A stretch of DNA of 6,633 nt from NCBI GenBank assembly GCA_030617485.1, contig JAUWVK010000088.1, positions 1-6,633 of the forward strand, written 5' to 3'. Origin of the DNA: Gammaproteobacteria bacterium. GTDB taxonomy: Bacteria; Pseudomonadota; Gammaproteobacteria; SZUA-152. The notes beneath the pieces were generated by a model, which ran no database searches, was not told where the DNA came from, and was given only the letters and a program-made list of their open reading frames with translations. Made by a program: the position numbers and the translations under genes. Of the stretch, positions 1-5,162 are shown in pieces (within the stretch, counting starts at the first letter, position 1; every line of letters starts with the position of its first letter).

Positions 1-778
1 GTACCGACAAACGCTGTGACAATACAACCTGCATGACATCACCATCAATAATGTATTGCCGCGCACTCTCCACTGCCTGTTTGAAGCCATCCTCGGTAAA
101 ACCGGAAACAAAATCTTCTTCGTTAACTTCATTGCCAGCCCGAAACTCGGCAACGGGAGCGGCCTGACGCAGTTTCGCTTCCAACGCATCAAGACGCTTT
201 TGCCCAAGAGCGTAAGCATCTGTCTGCTCGGGATCAGCATGCACAATGAGGCACAACTTGCCGCCGAGGTTGTCGAATACCACGATTTCATCGGACACCA
301 TTAATAAAATGTCCGGTGTATTCAACTCGTCAGGATTTGGCTTCTTTTTAAAAGAGTCAGCAAGTTTCGGCTCGATGTAGCGAACAGCGTCGTAACCAAA
401 ATATCCCACCAGACCGCCATTGAACCGCGGCAAGCCGTCTACTTCGGCCACTTTATATCGCGCCTGAAAATCCTCAATCCATGCCAGCGGATCTTCAACC
501 GTCAACGATTCTACTACTTCACCATTGGTCTCAAGCTCAATCTGCTTGCCCATCACCTTTACAATCGTGCGACAGGGTAATCCAATAATGGAATATCGAC
601 CCCATTTTTCACCACCCTGCACAGATTCAAACAGATAGGAGTAAGGCCCATCGGCCAACTTAAGATAGGTGCTTAAGGGAGTATCAAGATCGGCTAACAC
701 TTCACGCATCAGAGGGATGCGGTTGGGTTTATTTTCAGGGCTTTGCTGTGAAAGCTCAGCGAATTGTTCTGCGTTCAT
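1..778 (-). CDS. trpE: Anthranilate synthase component I, N-terminal part (cut by window edge)
   Basis: TrpE uses chorismate and ammonia (supplied from glutamine by the TrpG subunit) to make anthranilate, the first step of tryptophan synthesis in the cytoplasm. The start is the ATG at 776-778 and 259 codons are visible, about half of the usual length near 500; the rest lies beyond the left edge, so this is not a broken gene. The N-terminal domain is clear. It has the LFES segment at residues 49-52, in the region that binds the feedback inhibitor tryptophan in known TrpE proteins, followed by KWGRYS at 58-63 and the [10 protein letters not shown] motif further on. The start of the chorismate-binding domain is visible as [11 protein letters not shown] just before the edge. 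No good Shine-Dalgarno sequence precedes the ATG; an in-frame TTG four codons upstream is possible but no better supported. It lies 147 bases downstream of gph behind a structured leader. Recognition as TrpE is firm. Confidence 0.96.
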   Translation of the reverse strand, partial: MNAEQFAELSQQSPENKPNRIPLMREVLADLDTPLSTYLKLADGPYSYLFESVQGGEKWGRYSIIGLPCRTIVKVMGKQIELETNGEVVESLTVEDPLAWIEDFQARYKVAEVDGLPRFNGGLVGYFGYDAVRYIEPKLADSFKKKPNPDELNTPDILLMVSDEIVVFDNLGGKLCLIVHADPEQTDAYALGQKRLDALEAKLRQAAPVAEFRAGNEVNEEDFVSGFTEDGFKQAVESARQYIIDGDVMQVVLSQRLSV

Positions 779-799
779 GTTTAATACCAAAAGCCATCA

Positions 800-862
800 T
801 CAAAAACTTATAAAAAATCGAATGAATACGAAATACCACGGAAATAGTTTCAACCGTGCCAT
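800..862 (-). CDS. Possible 20-residue aromatic-rich peptide in the trpE leader
   Basis: An ATG at 860-862 opens a 20-codon ORF that ends 21 bases before the trpE start. It has six Phe, one Trp and one Tyr, including the segment FPWYFVF at residues 7-13, and would be a short hydrophobic peptide with three basic residues. AAGGAG lies immediately upstream but only two bases from the ATG, which is too close for good initiation. It overlaps the 8-residue ORF in another frame and lies across the hairpin and T-run, whose T-rich sequence alone would produce Phe codons. It may therefore be an artefact of composition. Confidence 0.2.
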   Translation of the reverse strand: MARLKLFPWYFVFIRFFISF

Positions 863-877
863 CGCTCCTTATTCATT
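812..877 (-). promoter_or_regulatory. Candidate trpE leader / attenuator hairpin
   Basis: Read on the minus strand, AATGAATA (870-877) pairs perfectly with TATTCATT (821-828). Inside it, CGA pairs with TCG and CACGG (854-858) pairs with CCGTG (837-841). Three bases after the outer stem comes a run of six T (812-817). This is the shape of a Rho-independent terminator placed just upstream of trpE, a gene controlled by attenuation in several proteobacteria. The outer stem is AT-rich and has bulges, so termination strength is uncertain. A short ORF containing one Trp codon starts within the 5' arm. The regulatory role is inferred from position and structure only. Confidence 0.4.
850..876 (-). CDS. 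Possible 8-residue leader peptide upstream of trpE
   Basis: An ATG at 874-876 opens an ORF reading MNKERWHG and then TGA. Upstream is only a weak AAGAGA sequence six bases from the ATG. The ORF begins inside the 5' arm of the hairpin before trpE and has one Trp codon at position 6, while classical trp leaders usually carry two or more. It could be a minimal leader whose translation opens the hairpin, or it could be chance; I favour neither strongly. Confidence 0.2.
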   Translation of the reverse strand: MNKERWHG

Positions 878-925
878 TGTATTCTCTTAATGCTAGTCTT
901 GATATTAAACATCAATTTAATCCAG

Positions 926-1609
926 TTAAATTAAGTCCTTCAGTTCCACCATACTATCAATGACGGCATCGGGATTCGACTCACGAATATCAACGCCATG
1001 ATTATAACCATAACTCATACAAATAATCTGAAAGCCCGCTGCTCGGGCAGCCTTTACGTCACTCACTGAATCACCCAGCATTAACGACTTTTCTGGGGTT
1101 ACCCCTAACACTTCAGCCGAATGCAGCAAGGGCAGTGGATCGGGCTTCTTTTTGGCAAGGGTATCACCGCAGACAATGTTCTCAAAGTCGTCATGAATCC
1201 CCAGGTCTTTCAATAACGGAATCGTAAATTGCGCAGCTTTATTGGTGACACAACCCAACGTATAACCAGCGGCTTTCATGTATTCCAGCCCTTCCTGCAC
1301 ACCGGGATACAGGCAACTGCGTTGGCTGGTGTTAACCGCGTATAAATCCAGAAAAATAGGGTAGGCTTTTTCAAACAAAGCTTCATCAGGTTCACCATCG
1401 AGCTGGCCAATGAGCCCTCGACGCACCAGGCGTTCGACACCATTACCCACCCAGTTTCTCACCTCGGCCTCGCCATGTGCTGGCATATCCAGCTGCTTCA
1501 TCATTTCGTCAATGCAATAGGCCAGATCCGGCACGCTGTCGACCAAGGTGCCATCTACATCGATGAGGATCATCTCAGGTTTTTTAACAACCGGTTTTTG
1601 TATGTTCAT
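926..1609 (-). CDS. gph: Phosphoglycolate phosphatase, HAD superfamily
   Basis: Gph dephosphorylates 2-phosphoglycolate, a product of DNA end repair and oxidative side reactions, to glycolate in the cytoplasm. The haloacid dehalogenase motifs are all in order: motif I DVDGTLVDS with Asp17 (nucleophile) and Asp19 (acid/base); motif II VTNK with Thr122; the motif III lysine in KKKPDP around 153-158; and motif IV GDSVSD with Asp180 and Asp184 as magnesium ligands. A helical cap fills residues 25-100, and GNG at 55-57 matches known Gph proteins. At 227 residues it is slightly shorter than E. coli Gph (252), with a shorter cap and C-terminus. The ATG start has AGGA eight bases upstream (1618-1621). 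It sits between rpe and trpE as in Pseudomonas. A terminator-like hairpin lies upstream, so it may need its own promoter or read-through. Other small HAD phosphatases look similar, but the context supports Gph. Confidence 0.93.
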   Translation of the reverse strand: MNIQKPVVKKPEMILIDVDGTLVDSVPDLAYCIDEMMKQLDMPAHGEAEVRNWVGNGVERLVRRGLIGQLDGEPDEALFEKAYPIFLDLYAVNTSQRSCLYPGVQEGLEYMKAAGYTLGCVTNKAAQFTIPLLKDLGIHDDFENIVCGDTLAKKKPDPLPLLHSAEVLGVTPEKSLMLGDSVSDVKAARAAGFQIICMSYGYNHGVDIRESNPDAVIDSMVELKDLI

Positions 1610-1622
1610 AAATTCATTCCTG

Positions 1623-1645
1623 CTACAAACTGTCTACTACAAACT
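1623..1645. repeat. Short direct repeat upstream of gph
   Basis: CTACAAACT occurs at 1623-1631 and again at 1637-1645, a period of 14 bases. It lies between the rpe terminator and the gph Shine-Dalgarno sequence, in what would be the gph leader. The function is unknown and chance is possible. Confidence 0.3.
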
Positions 1646-1654
1646 TGCTCTTTC

Positions 1655-1706
1655 AAAAAATGAAGGGCGCCATTCATTCTCTATAAGAAAGAAAAAGGGC
1701 GCCCTT
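1655..1706 (-). terminator. Rho-independent terminator between rpe and gph
   Basis: The nine-base arms AAGGGCGCC (1663-1671) and GGCGCCCTT (1698-1706) are perfect inverted repeats with a 26-base loop. On the minus strand they are followed, after two bases, by six T (1655-1660). It lies 18 bases past the rpe stop codon. The long loop is unusual. The right arm is itself part of a perfect 12-base palindrome, AAGGGCGCCCTT (1695-1706), so a different fold is possible. It should end or reduce transcription from rpe into gph. Confidence 0.65.
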
Positions 1707-1724
1707 AAATCTAACGGTTAATCG

Positions 1725-2417
1725 TTATACTTTTGCGGCAGCAAGCTCTTCACGGAAAGCCTTGATCACGCTGTCATACGTATTGGCGTCGGAATCAGAC
1801 TTCGCACCAAACACGGCAGAACCAGCCACAAACATGTCAGCACCAGCTTCAGCAATTTCACGGATGTTATCAACTTTAACGCCACCATCGACTTCCAGGC
1901 GAATATCACGACCGGAAGCATCGATAATTTTACGAGCTTCACGCAACTTGTTAAGCGTTTCCGGGATAAAACTTTGACCACCAAAACCCGGGTTGACCGA
2001 CATCAATAAAATGATATCCACTTTGTCGATCACATGCTTCAACACATCCAGCGGTGTCGCAGGATTAAATACCAGACCGGATTTACAACCCTCACCCTGG
2101 ATCAGCTGTAATGTACGATCGATGTGCTCTGAGGCTTCCGGATGGAAGGTAATATACGAGGCACCGGCAGCAGCAAAATCAGGAATAATGCGATCCACTG
2201 GTTTTACCATCAAATGCACATCAATATCGGCAGTGACGCCGTGTTTGCGCAGTGCATCACACACCAACGGGCCGATAGTGAGATTGGGCACGTAATGGTT
2301 ATCCATTACATCAAAGTGCACAACGTCGGCACCGGACTTGAGTACGTTATCAACCTCTTCGCCCAAACGGGCAAAGTCAGCAGAAAGAATCGAAGGAGCA
2401 ATCTTGAAATCTGGCAT
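1725..2417 (-). CDS. rpe: Ribulose-phosphate 3-epimerase
   Basis: Rpe interconverts D-ribulose 5-phosphate and D-xylulose 5-phosphate in the pentose phosphate pathway, in the cytoplasm. It is a complete TIM barrel of 230 residues, close to E. coli Rpe (225), with long stretches nearly identical to it. Visible are Ser9 in [13 protein letters not shown], the metal and catalytic residues His34, Asp36, His68 and Asp177, the phosphate-gripping loop NPGFGGQ (142-148), and AGS at 198-200. I chose the ATG at 2415-2417 because the protein then begins a few residues before the conserved APSIL, as in homologues, with GAGA about seven bases upstream. Upstream in-frame starts, including a TTG at 2448-2450, would add non-conserved residues. 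The 172 bases between it and the barrel gene show no convincing promoter or terminator. A terminator hairpin follows. Confidence 0.97.
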   Translation of the reverse strand: MPDFKIAPSILSADFARLGEEVDNVLKSGADVVHFDVMDNHYVPNLTIGPLVCDALRKHGVTADIDVHLMVKPVDRIIPDFAAAGASYITFHPEASEHIDRTLQLIQGEGCKSGLVFNPATPLDVLKHVIDKVDIILLMSVNPGFGGQSFIPETLNKLREARKIIDASGRDIRLEVDGGVKVDNIREIAEAGADMFVAGSAVFGAKSDSDANTYDSVIKAFREELAAAKV

Positions 2418-2589
2418 GGCTATGTCTCTCATTCCTGTATTTATAAACAAAAAGTTAAAGCAAAAAATATTAAAACAGTTACCCGGCGCAGTGCTCTTGA
2501 CCTGGCTCGGTGGTTAAATTTTGAACCGCGAACTTTACCTGATTTGCTGACAATATACAGCTTCCAGGATCAATCATTACCATTGAGCT

Positions 2590-3627
2590 TTATAGGTTAA
2601 TTTCTTTGTTCAAGGAGATATTGATGCTTCTGGATGACCAATTGACTTCATTGAGCGCGGTTTCTCCAACACACGTGGGGGAGCATATTATTGTATTCCC
2701 CAATGCATCCTTATAATACGTTACGTAGGTGCGGTCAGTCCCAGCGCTTGTATTCCAGCGTTGTAAAGCCAGATTGACGCCCCATGCCCAATTGTGACGA
2801 GGTGCTCGGTTACGCCAACCCAGCTCCAGCACCCAACCACGGCCATTGGCATCGTGTTCAAAACTCACCGGATGTGCAAACTGGTCGCGCAGGTTCCAAT
2901 TGGCTTTGGCCGAATATTTAGGCCAATGACTCTCAAGATGCAAATACACAGATCCCCTGTGCTCCAGATCCAGCAAAAAATCAGCCCCCACCCAGGCGCC
3001 AGACCAGGTGGCATCGTAGCTTGAATTCAATCCAGGGAACGACCCCAAGGGTATCGTACCAGTAGCTGATGGATCCAGGACTTGCAGATTGGCCAGGTCA
3101 AATACCACCTGATTGCCATCCTTCATATTCATTTGCAGAGCGTGATAGGAATAACCCAGCAATGGAGCAAAGCGATGCTTCTTTCCGGCACCAAATGAAA
3201 ACTCAACACCAAGACCACCCTTAAAATCCATCACCCGACTGCCATCAACTCCGTTGATGGAACGAGAAAACTCCAGGATGCGGTTATCACCAGCATAATC
3301 TGAATCCTGGTTTTCCCCATTCAGCACCCAACCATAACCGGCAGAACCTCGGAAATAAATTCCATCGGCATTAGCGGCCGACACTTCCCCTCGCAGCTGA
3401 AAAATGTTCAGGTCTCGCCATGTGAGTTCTGAAAGAATATTGGGATTTGAGCCTGCCGTATTGCCTGCAATACTCCAGTCCAGGGAATCCTGGCGATAAC
3501 CAGCCATAAATGTGGTTTCCGAATACCCACCAGCCGTTAAAGCCTCTACAGGGTAAAACATAGCTAAAAACAGTAAAACAAAACTCCGTTTAGCGACCAT
3601 ATTTATTACTTTTGTGCCAGGACTCAA
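2590..3627 (-). CDS. Secreted outer-membrane beta-barrel protein, omptin-like, function unknown
   Basis: I recognise no specific gene. The 345-residue product starts with a signal peptide: basic AKR at 12-14, a hydrophobic core at 15-25, and a likely cut near VEA or LTA before GGYSE. The rest has alternating hydrophobic and aromatic residues typical of outer-membrane beta-strands, many Gly, Trp and Tyr, and a final strand SRSINISLNKEINL that fits the C-terminal insertion signal with Leu in place of the usual Phe. Strand and loop order around LTWRDLNIFQLRGE and GYGWVLNGENQDSDY recalls omptins. An Asp108-x-Asp110 pair resembles omptin Asp83/Asp85, but no clear DxH pair is seen. Cys315 and Cys319 may form a loop disulfide. 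The TTG at 3625-3627 is chosen because GAGGAG (3634-3639) lies six bases upstream. The ATG at 3598-3600 also gives a good signal peptide but has no ribosome binding site. It follows djlA by 51 bases. Confidence 0.75.
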   Translation of the reverse strand: MSPGTKVINMVAKRSFVLLFLAMFYPVEALTAGGYSETTFMAGYRQDSLDWSIAGNTAGSNPNILSELTWRDLNIFQLRGEVSAANADGIYFRGSAGYGWVLNGENQDSDYAGDNRILEFSRSINGVDGSRVMDFKGGLGVEFSFGAGKKHRFAPLLGYSYHALQMNMKDGNQVVFDLANLQVLDPSATGTIPLGSFPGLNSSYDATWSGAWVGADFLLDLEHRGSVYLHLESHWPKYSAKANWNLRDQFAHPVSFEHDANGRGWVLELGWRNRAPRHNWAWGVNLALQRWNTSAGTDRTYVTYYKDALGNTIICSPTCVGETALNEVNWSSRSINISLNKEINL

Positions 3628-3633
3628 AATGGG

Positions 3634-3639
3634 CTCCTC
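3634..3639 (-). promoter_or_regulatory. Ribosome binding site for the barrel protein
   Basis: GAGGAG on the minus strand is six bases before the TTG at 3625-3627. It is the only strong Shine-Dalgarno sequence near this gene's possible starts and decides the choice against the ATG at 3598-3600, which is preceded by an A-rich stretch only. Confidence 0.6.
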
Positions 3640-3678
3640 ATGATACCTGGTTAAAAATACCTGGGTAAAAACAACCAA

Positions 3679-4464
3679 CTAAAAACCACGAGCCTCCCGT
3701 ATTCGCTCATAAGCAGTGCGTATCTCATGGGTCTTCTCTTCGGCAAGCTTCATCATCTCTTTGGGTAAACCCTTGGCTACCAGCTTGTCGGGGTGATGCT
3801 GGTTAGTCAACCGACGATAAGCACGCTTTACTTCTGCATCACTAACACTGGACGTGATATTGAGGATGGCATAAGCATCACCCACCGATACCGGTTCAAC
3901 TCTTCCGCCCCTGGTGGCGTGGCGCTCGGCGCGAATCATGATATCCAGCCGCTCTAAATCCAGGGGAGAGAATCCCAGTACATCACAGATATGCAACAAT
4001 AATTTGTGTTCAGCCGGGTTAAGCTCACCATCAGCATAGGCTGCATTAAGCTGGATCTCGATAAACATTTGACGCAGATTGTGCGCTCGCTGAGTCGCTG
4101 CACGAAATCGCGACAGAGTATCCTCTAACGGAAAACCTTCCTGCTTACCGGAAGAAAAAAGCTTAATGGCCTCCTGACGTGAATCCTCAGACAGCCCCAT
4201 GCGCGTCATAATCTGGCGAGCAAGGGATATTTCTTCTTCAGATACCTGACCATCTGCCTTGGCGACACAGCCCATCACCGAGAATGTGGCTTCAAAGAAT
4301 GCCTGCTGAATCTCTGTGTGACTAATGCCTCCAACACCCACAGAAAAAACCCCGACGCTGATCAAACTACGATCAATCTGGTGGCCAATAAATACGCCAA
4401 TAAGCAGGCCCATAGGCCCACCTAATAGATAACCGATACCACCAACAATCAATTTACCCCACAC
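3679..4464 (-). CDS. djlA: Membrane-anchored DnaJ-like co-chaperone DjlA
   Basis: DjlA is an inner-membrane co-chaperone that stimulates the ATPase of DnaK through a cytoplasmic J domain; in E. coli it is linked to the Rcs envelope stress pathway. Numbered from the GTG at 4462-4464 (261 residues; E. coli has 271), residues 5-29 form one glycine-rich membrane segment. Residues about 53-175 form the helical TerB-like middle domain, with acidic ADGQ and ADGE repeats at 70-73 and 144-147. Residues about 195-261 form the C-terminal J domain, with HPD at 224-226 followed by KLVAKGLP as in E. coli. The GTG start has AGGGAG nine bases upstream and gives a protein beginning with WGKLI, matching MQYWGKII of E. 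coli. An ATG at 4501-4503 and a TTG at 4510-4512 are in frame but lack a ribosome binding site. The low-complexity linker found in E. coli is nearly absent. Confidence 0.93.
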   Translation of the reverse strand: MWGKLIVGGIGYLLGGPMGLLIGVFIGHQIDRSLISVGVFSVGVGGISHTEIQQAFFEATFSVMGCVAKADGQVSEEEISLARQIMTRMGLSEDSRQEAIKLFSSGKQEGFPLEDTLSRFRAATQRAHNLRQMFIEIQLNAAYADGELNPAEHKLLLHICDVLGFSPLDLERLDIMIRAERHATRGGRVEPVSVGDAYAILNITSSVSDAEVKRAYRRLTNQHHPDKLVAKGLPKEMMKLAEEKTHEIRTAYERIREARGF

Positions 4465-4560
4465 GCGCAACAACTCCCTGACCGATGCAATACCGACTGT
4501 CATCACCAACAATAAAGGCAGTATTTATTTTTTCTGAATGCTTATACAACACGGGCACTG

Positions 4561-4566
4561 ATTATA
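4561..4566 (-). promoter_or_regulatory. Candidate -10 box for djlA
   Basis: The minus strand reads TATAAT, a perfect consensus -10, about 95 bases before the GTG start. No good -35 is seen at 16-18 bases; the nearest, GTGTCA, is only 14 bases away. A promoter is expected here because the terminator at 4662-4697 would block transcription from further upstream. It is tentative. Confidence 0.35.
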
Positions 4567-4661
4567 CATAGTTATACCTTTGACACGGCAGATCTGGCCG
4601 GAAAGCCCGTTTTAAGAAGTGATTGCAGTGAAGCAGGGGTAGTAGCGGAGAGAGAGAAATA

Positions 4662-4697
4662 AAAAAGGCAACGAAGAGTTATCCTCGCTGCCTTTTT
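4662..4697. terminator. Bidirectional Rho-independent terminator
   Basis: AAAAAGGCA (4662-4670) pairs with TGCCTTTTT (4689-4697); after one mismatch the stem continues with CGA/TCG around a loop of about ten bases. Each strand shows a T-run after the hairpin. On the minus strand it lies 44 bases after the stop of the 25-codon gene and probably ends that transcript, separating it from djlA. There is no plus-strand gene ending here. Confidence 0.8.
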
Positions 4698-4740
4698 ATT
4701 GTGTCTTATTTTCTTTCTTTGAAAAATAAAAAATAAGAGT

Positions 4741-4818
4741 TTAAACGTTAGCTACCATCAAGCCCAAAATACCGACGATAACAGCTACATTTACTAATGC
4801 GGTCACTTTTAATTCCAT
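4741..4818 (-). CDS. Small hydrophobic single-span membrane peptide, 25 residues
   Basis: I do not recognise the family. An ATG at 4816-4818 is preceded at six bases by GGGGGAG (4825-4831), a strong Shine-Dalgarno sequence. The peptide begins MELKVTALVN and continues as an uninterrupted run of Val, Ile, Leu, Ala, Gly and Met, ending in ANV. Residues 5-23 would form one membrane helix. Small residues Ala12, Gly16, Gly19 and Ala23 make AxxxG and GxxxA packing patterns, suggesting helix-helix contact with itself or a partner protein. A candidate promoter lies 32-67 bases before the ATG and a clear terminator follows, so this looks like a monocistronic unit. It is divergent from argA and precedes djlA but is insulated from it. 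It could be a small subunit of a membrane complex, a regulatory peptide or a type I toxin; nothing visible decides between them. Confidence 0.6.
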   Translation of the reverse strand: MELKVTALVNVAVIVGILGLMVANV

Positions 4819-4856
4819 AGTAATCTCCCCCTGATTTTATAGATAATTTTTAGAAC

Positions 4857-4885
4857 CTTATACTCACTGACGCGAAATCTGGCTA
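4857..4885 (-). promoter_or_regulatory. Candidate promoter of the 25-residue peptide gene
   Basis: On the minus strand TAGCCA (4880-4885, four of six consensus bases) and TATAAG (4857-4862, five of six) are separated by 17 bases. Transcription would begin near 4850, giving a leader of about 30 bases that contains the GGGGGAG ribosome binding site. A second, weaker choice is an extended -10, TGATATGGT, about 45 bases further upstream. Confidence 0.45.
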
Positions 4886-4923
4886 CATCTAGAGTGCGAC
4901 AAACCATATCAAATTACACGGAT

Positions 4924-4939
4924 ATATACCAAGGTATAT
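4924..4939. repeat. 16-base palindrome in the divergent intergenic region
   Basis: ATATACC, two A, then GGTATAT form a two-fold symmetric site with seven-base arms. It lies about 105 bases upstream of the 25-codon gene and about 225 bases before argA. Its size and symmetry suit a dimeric repressor's operator, but no regulator is encoded in the window and AT-rich symmetry can arise by chance. Confidence 0.35.
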
Positions 4940-5088
4940 TCCTCAAGTATTCTCGTACTATTTATATGGTTAATTGGGTGCCCACATCACTAACAGCAGA
5001 AAAGTCAGCCCCTATTATTTAGGAAATAAACCTTAGTTATTCAGCATTTACATATAGCCAACCAACTGTTTTCGAACCAATGCTGGGG

Positions 5089-5094
5089 TACAAT
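5089..5094 (+). promoter_or_regulatory. Candidate argA -10 box
   Basis: TACAAT matches five of six consensus bases and lies 68 bases before the argA start, predicting transcription from about 5101. No clear -35 is present at 16-18 bases, so activation or another promoter is possible. No convincing ArgR (ARG box) pair is visible around it. Confidence 0.35.
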
Positions 5095-5105
5095 GGCCTT
5101 TTATT

Positions 5106-5126
5106 TGCAGTAAACACTTCACTGCA
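5106..5126 (+). repeat. Stem-loop in the argA leader
   Basis: TGCAGT (5106-5111) and ACTGCA (5121-5126) are perfect inverted repeats with a nine-base loop. They lie just after the predicted transcription start and about 36 bases before the start codon. They could be an operator or an mRNA hairpin. There is no T-run after them, so this is not a terminator. Confidence 0.35.
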
Positions 5127-5162
5127 GACACTATTTACCTATTATTTTGAGAAGGAACCACT

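Noticed and set aside
56..304. 82-codon plus-strand ORF
   Set aside because: It lies antisense within trpE, whose protein motifs are unmistakable, so it is a shadow frame.
669..890. 73-codon plus-strand ORF across the trpE start
   Set aside because: It is antisense to the trpE start and leader, has no ribosome site, and its product looks like no real protein.
2512..2527. GGTT...AACC inverted repeat with a tRNA-like GGTTCAA on the minus strand
   Set aside because: No acceptor, D or anticodon arms can be formed around it, and the four-base stem is too weak for a terminator.
2142..2600. 152-codon plus-strand ORF over rpe and its upstream gap
   Set aside because: Most of it is antisense to the conserved rpe reading frame; there is no supporting start signal.
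4580..4585. Perfect TTGACA on the plus strand
   Set aside because: No -10-like hexamer is found 16-18 bases downstream and no plus-strand gene follows for over 500 bases.
4551..4610. ACGGGC / GCCCGT inverted repeat upstream of djlA
   Set aside because: The six-base arms are 48 bases apart with no T-run and no supporting inner pairing; chance is likely.
4886..4901. TGTCGC on the minus strand as a Pseudomonas-type ArgR half-site
   Set aside because: The described pattern needs AA eight bases later, but TG is found instead, and no second half-site is nearby.
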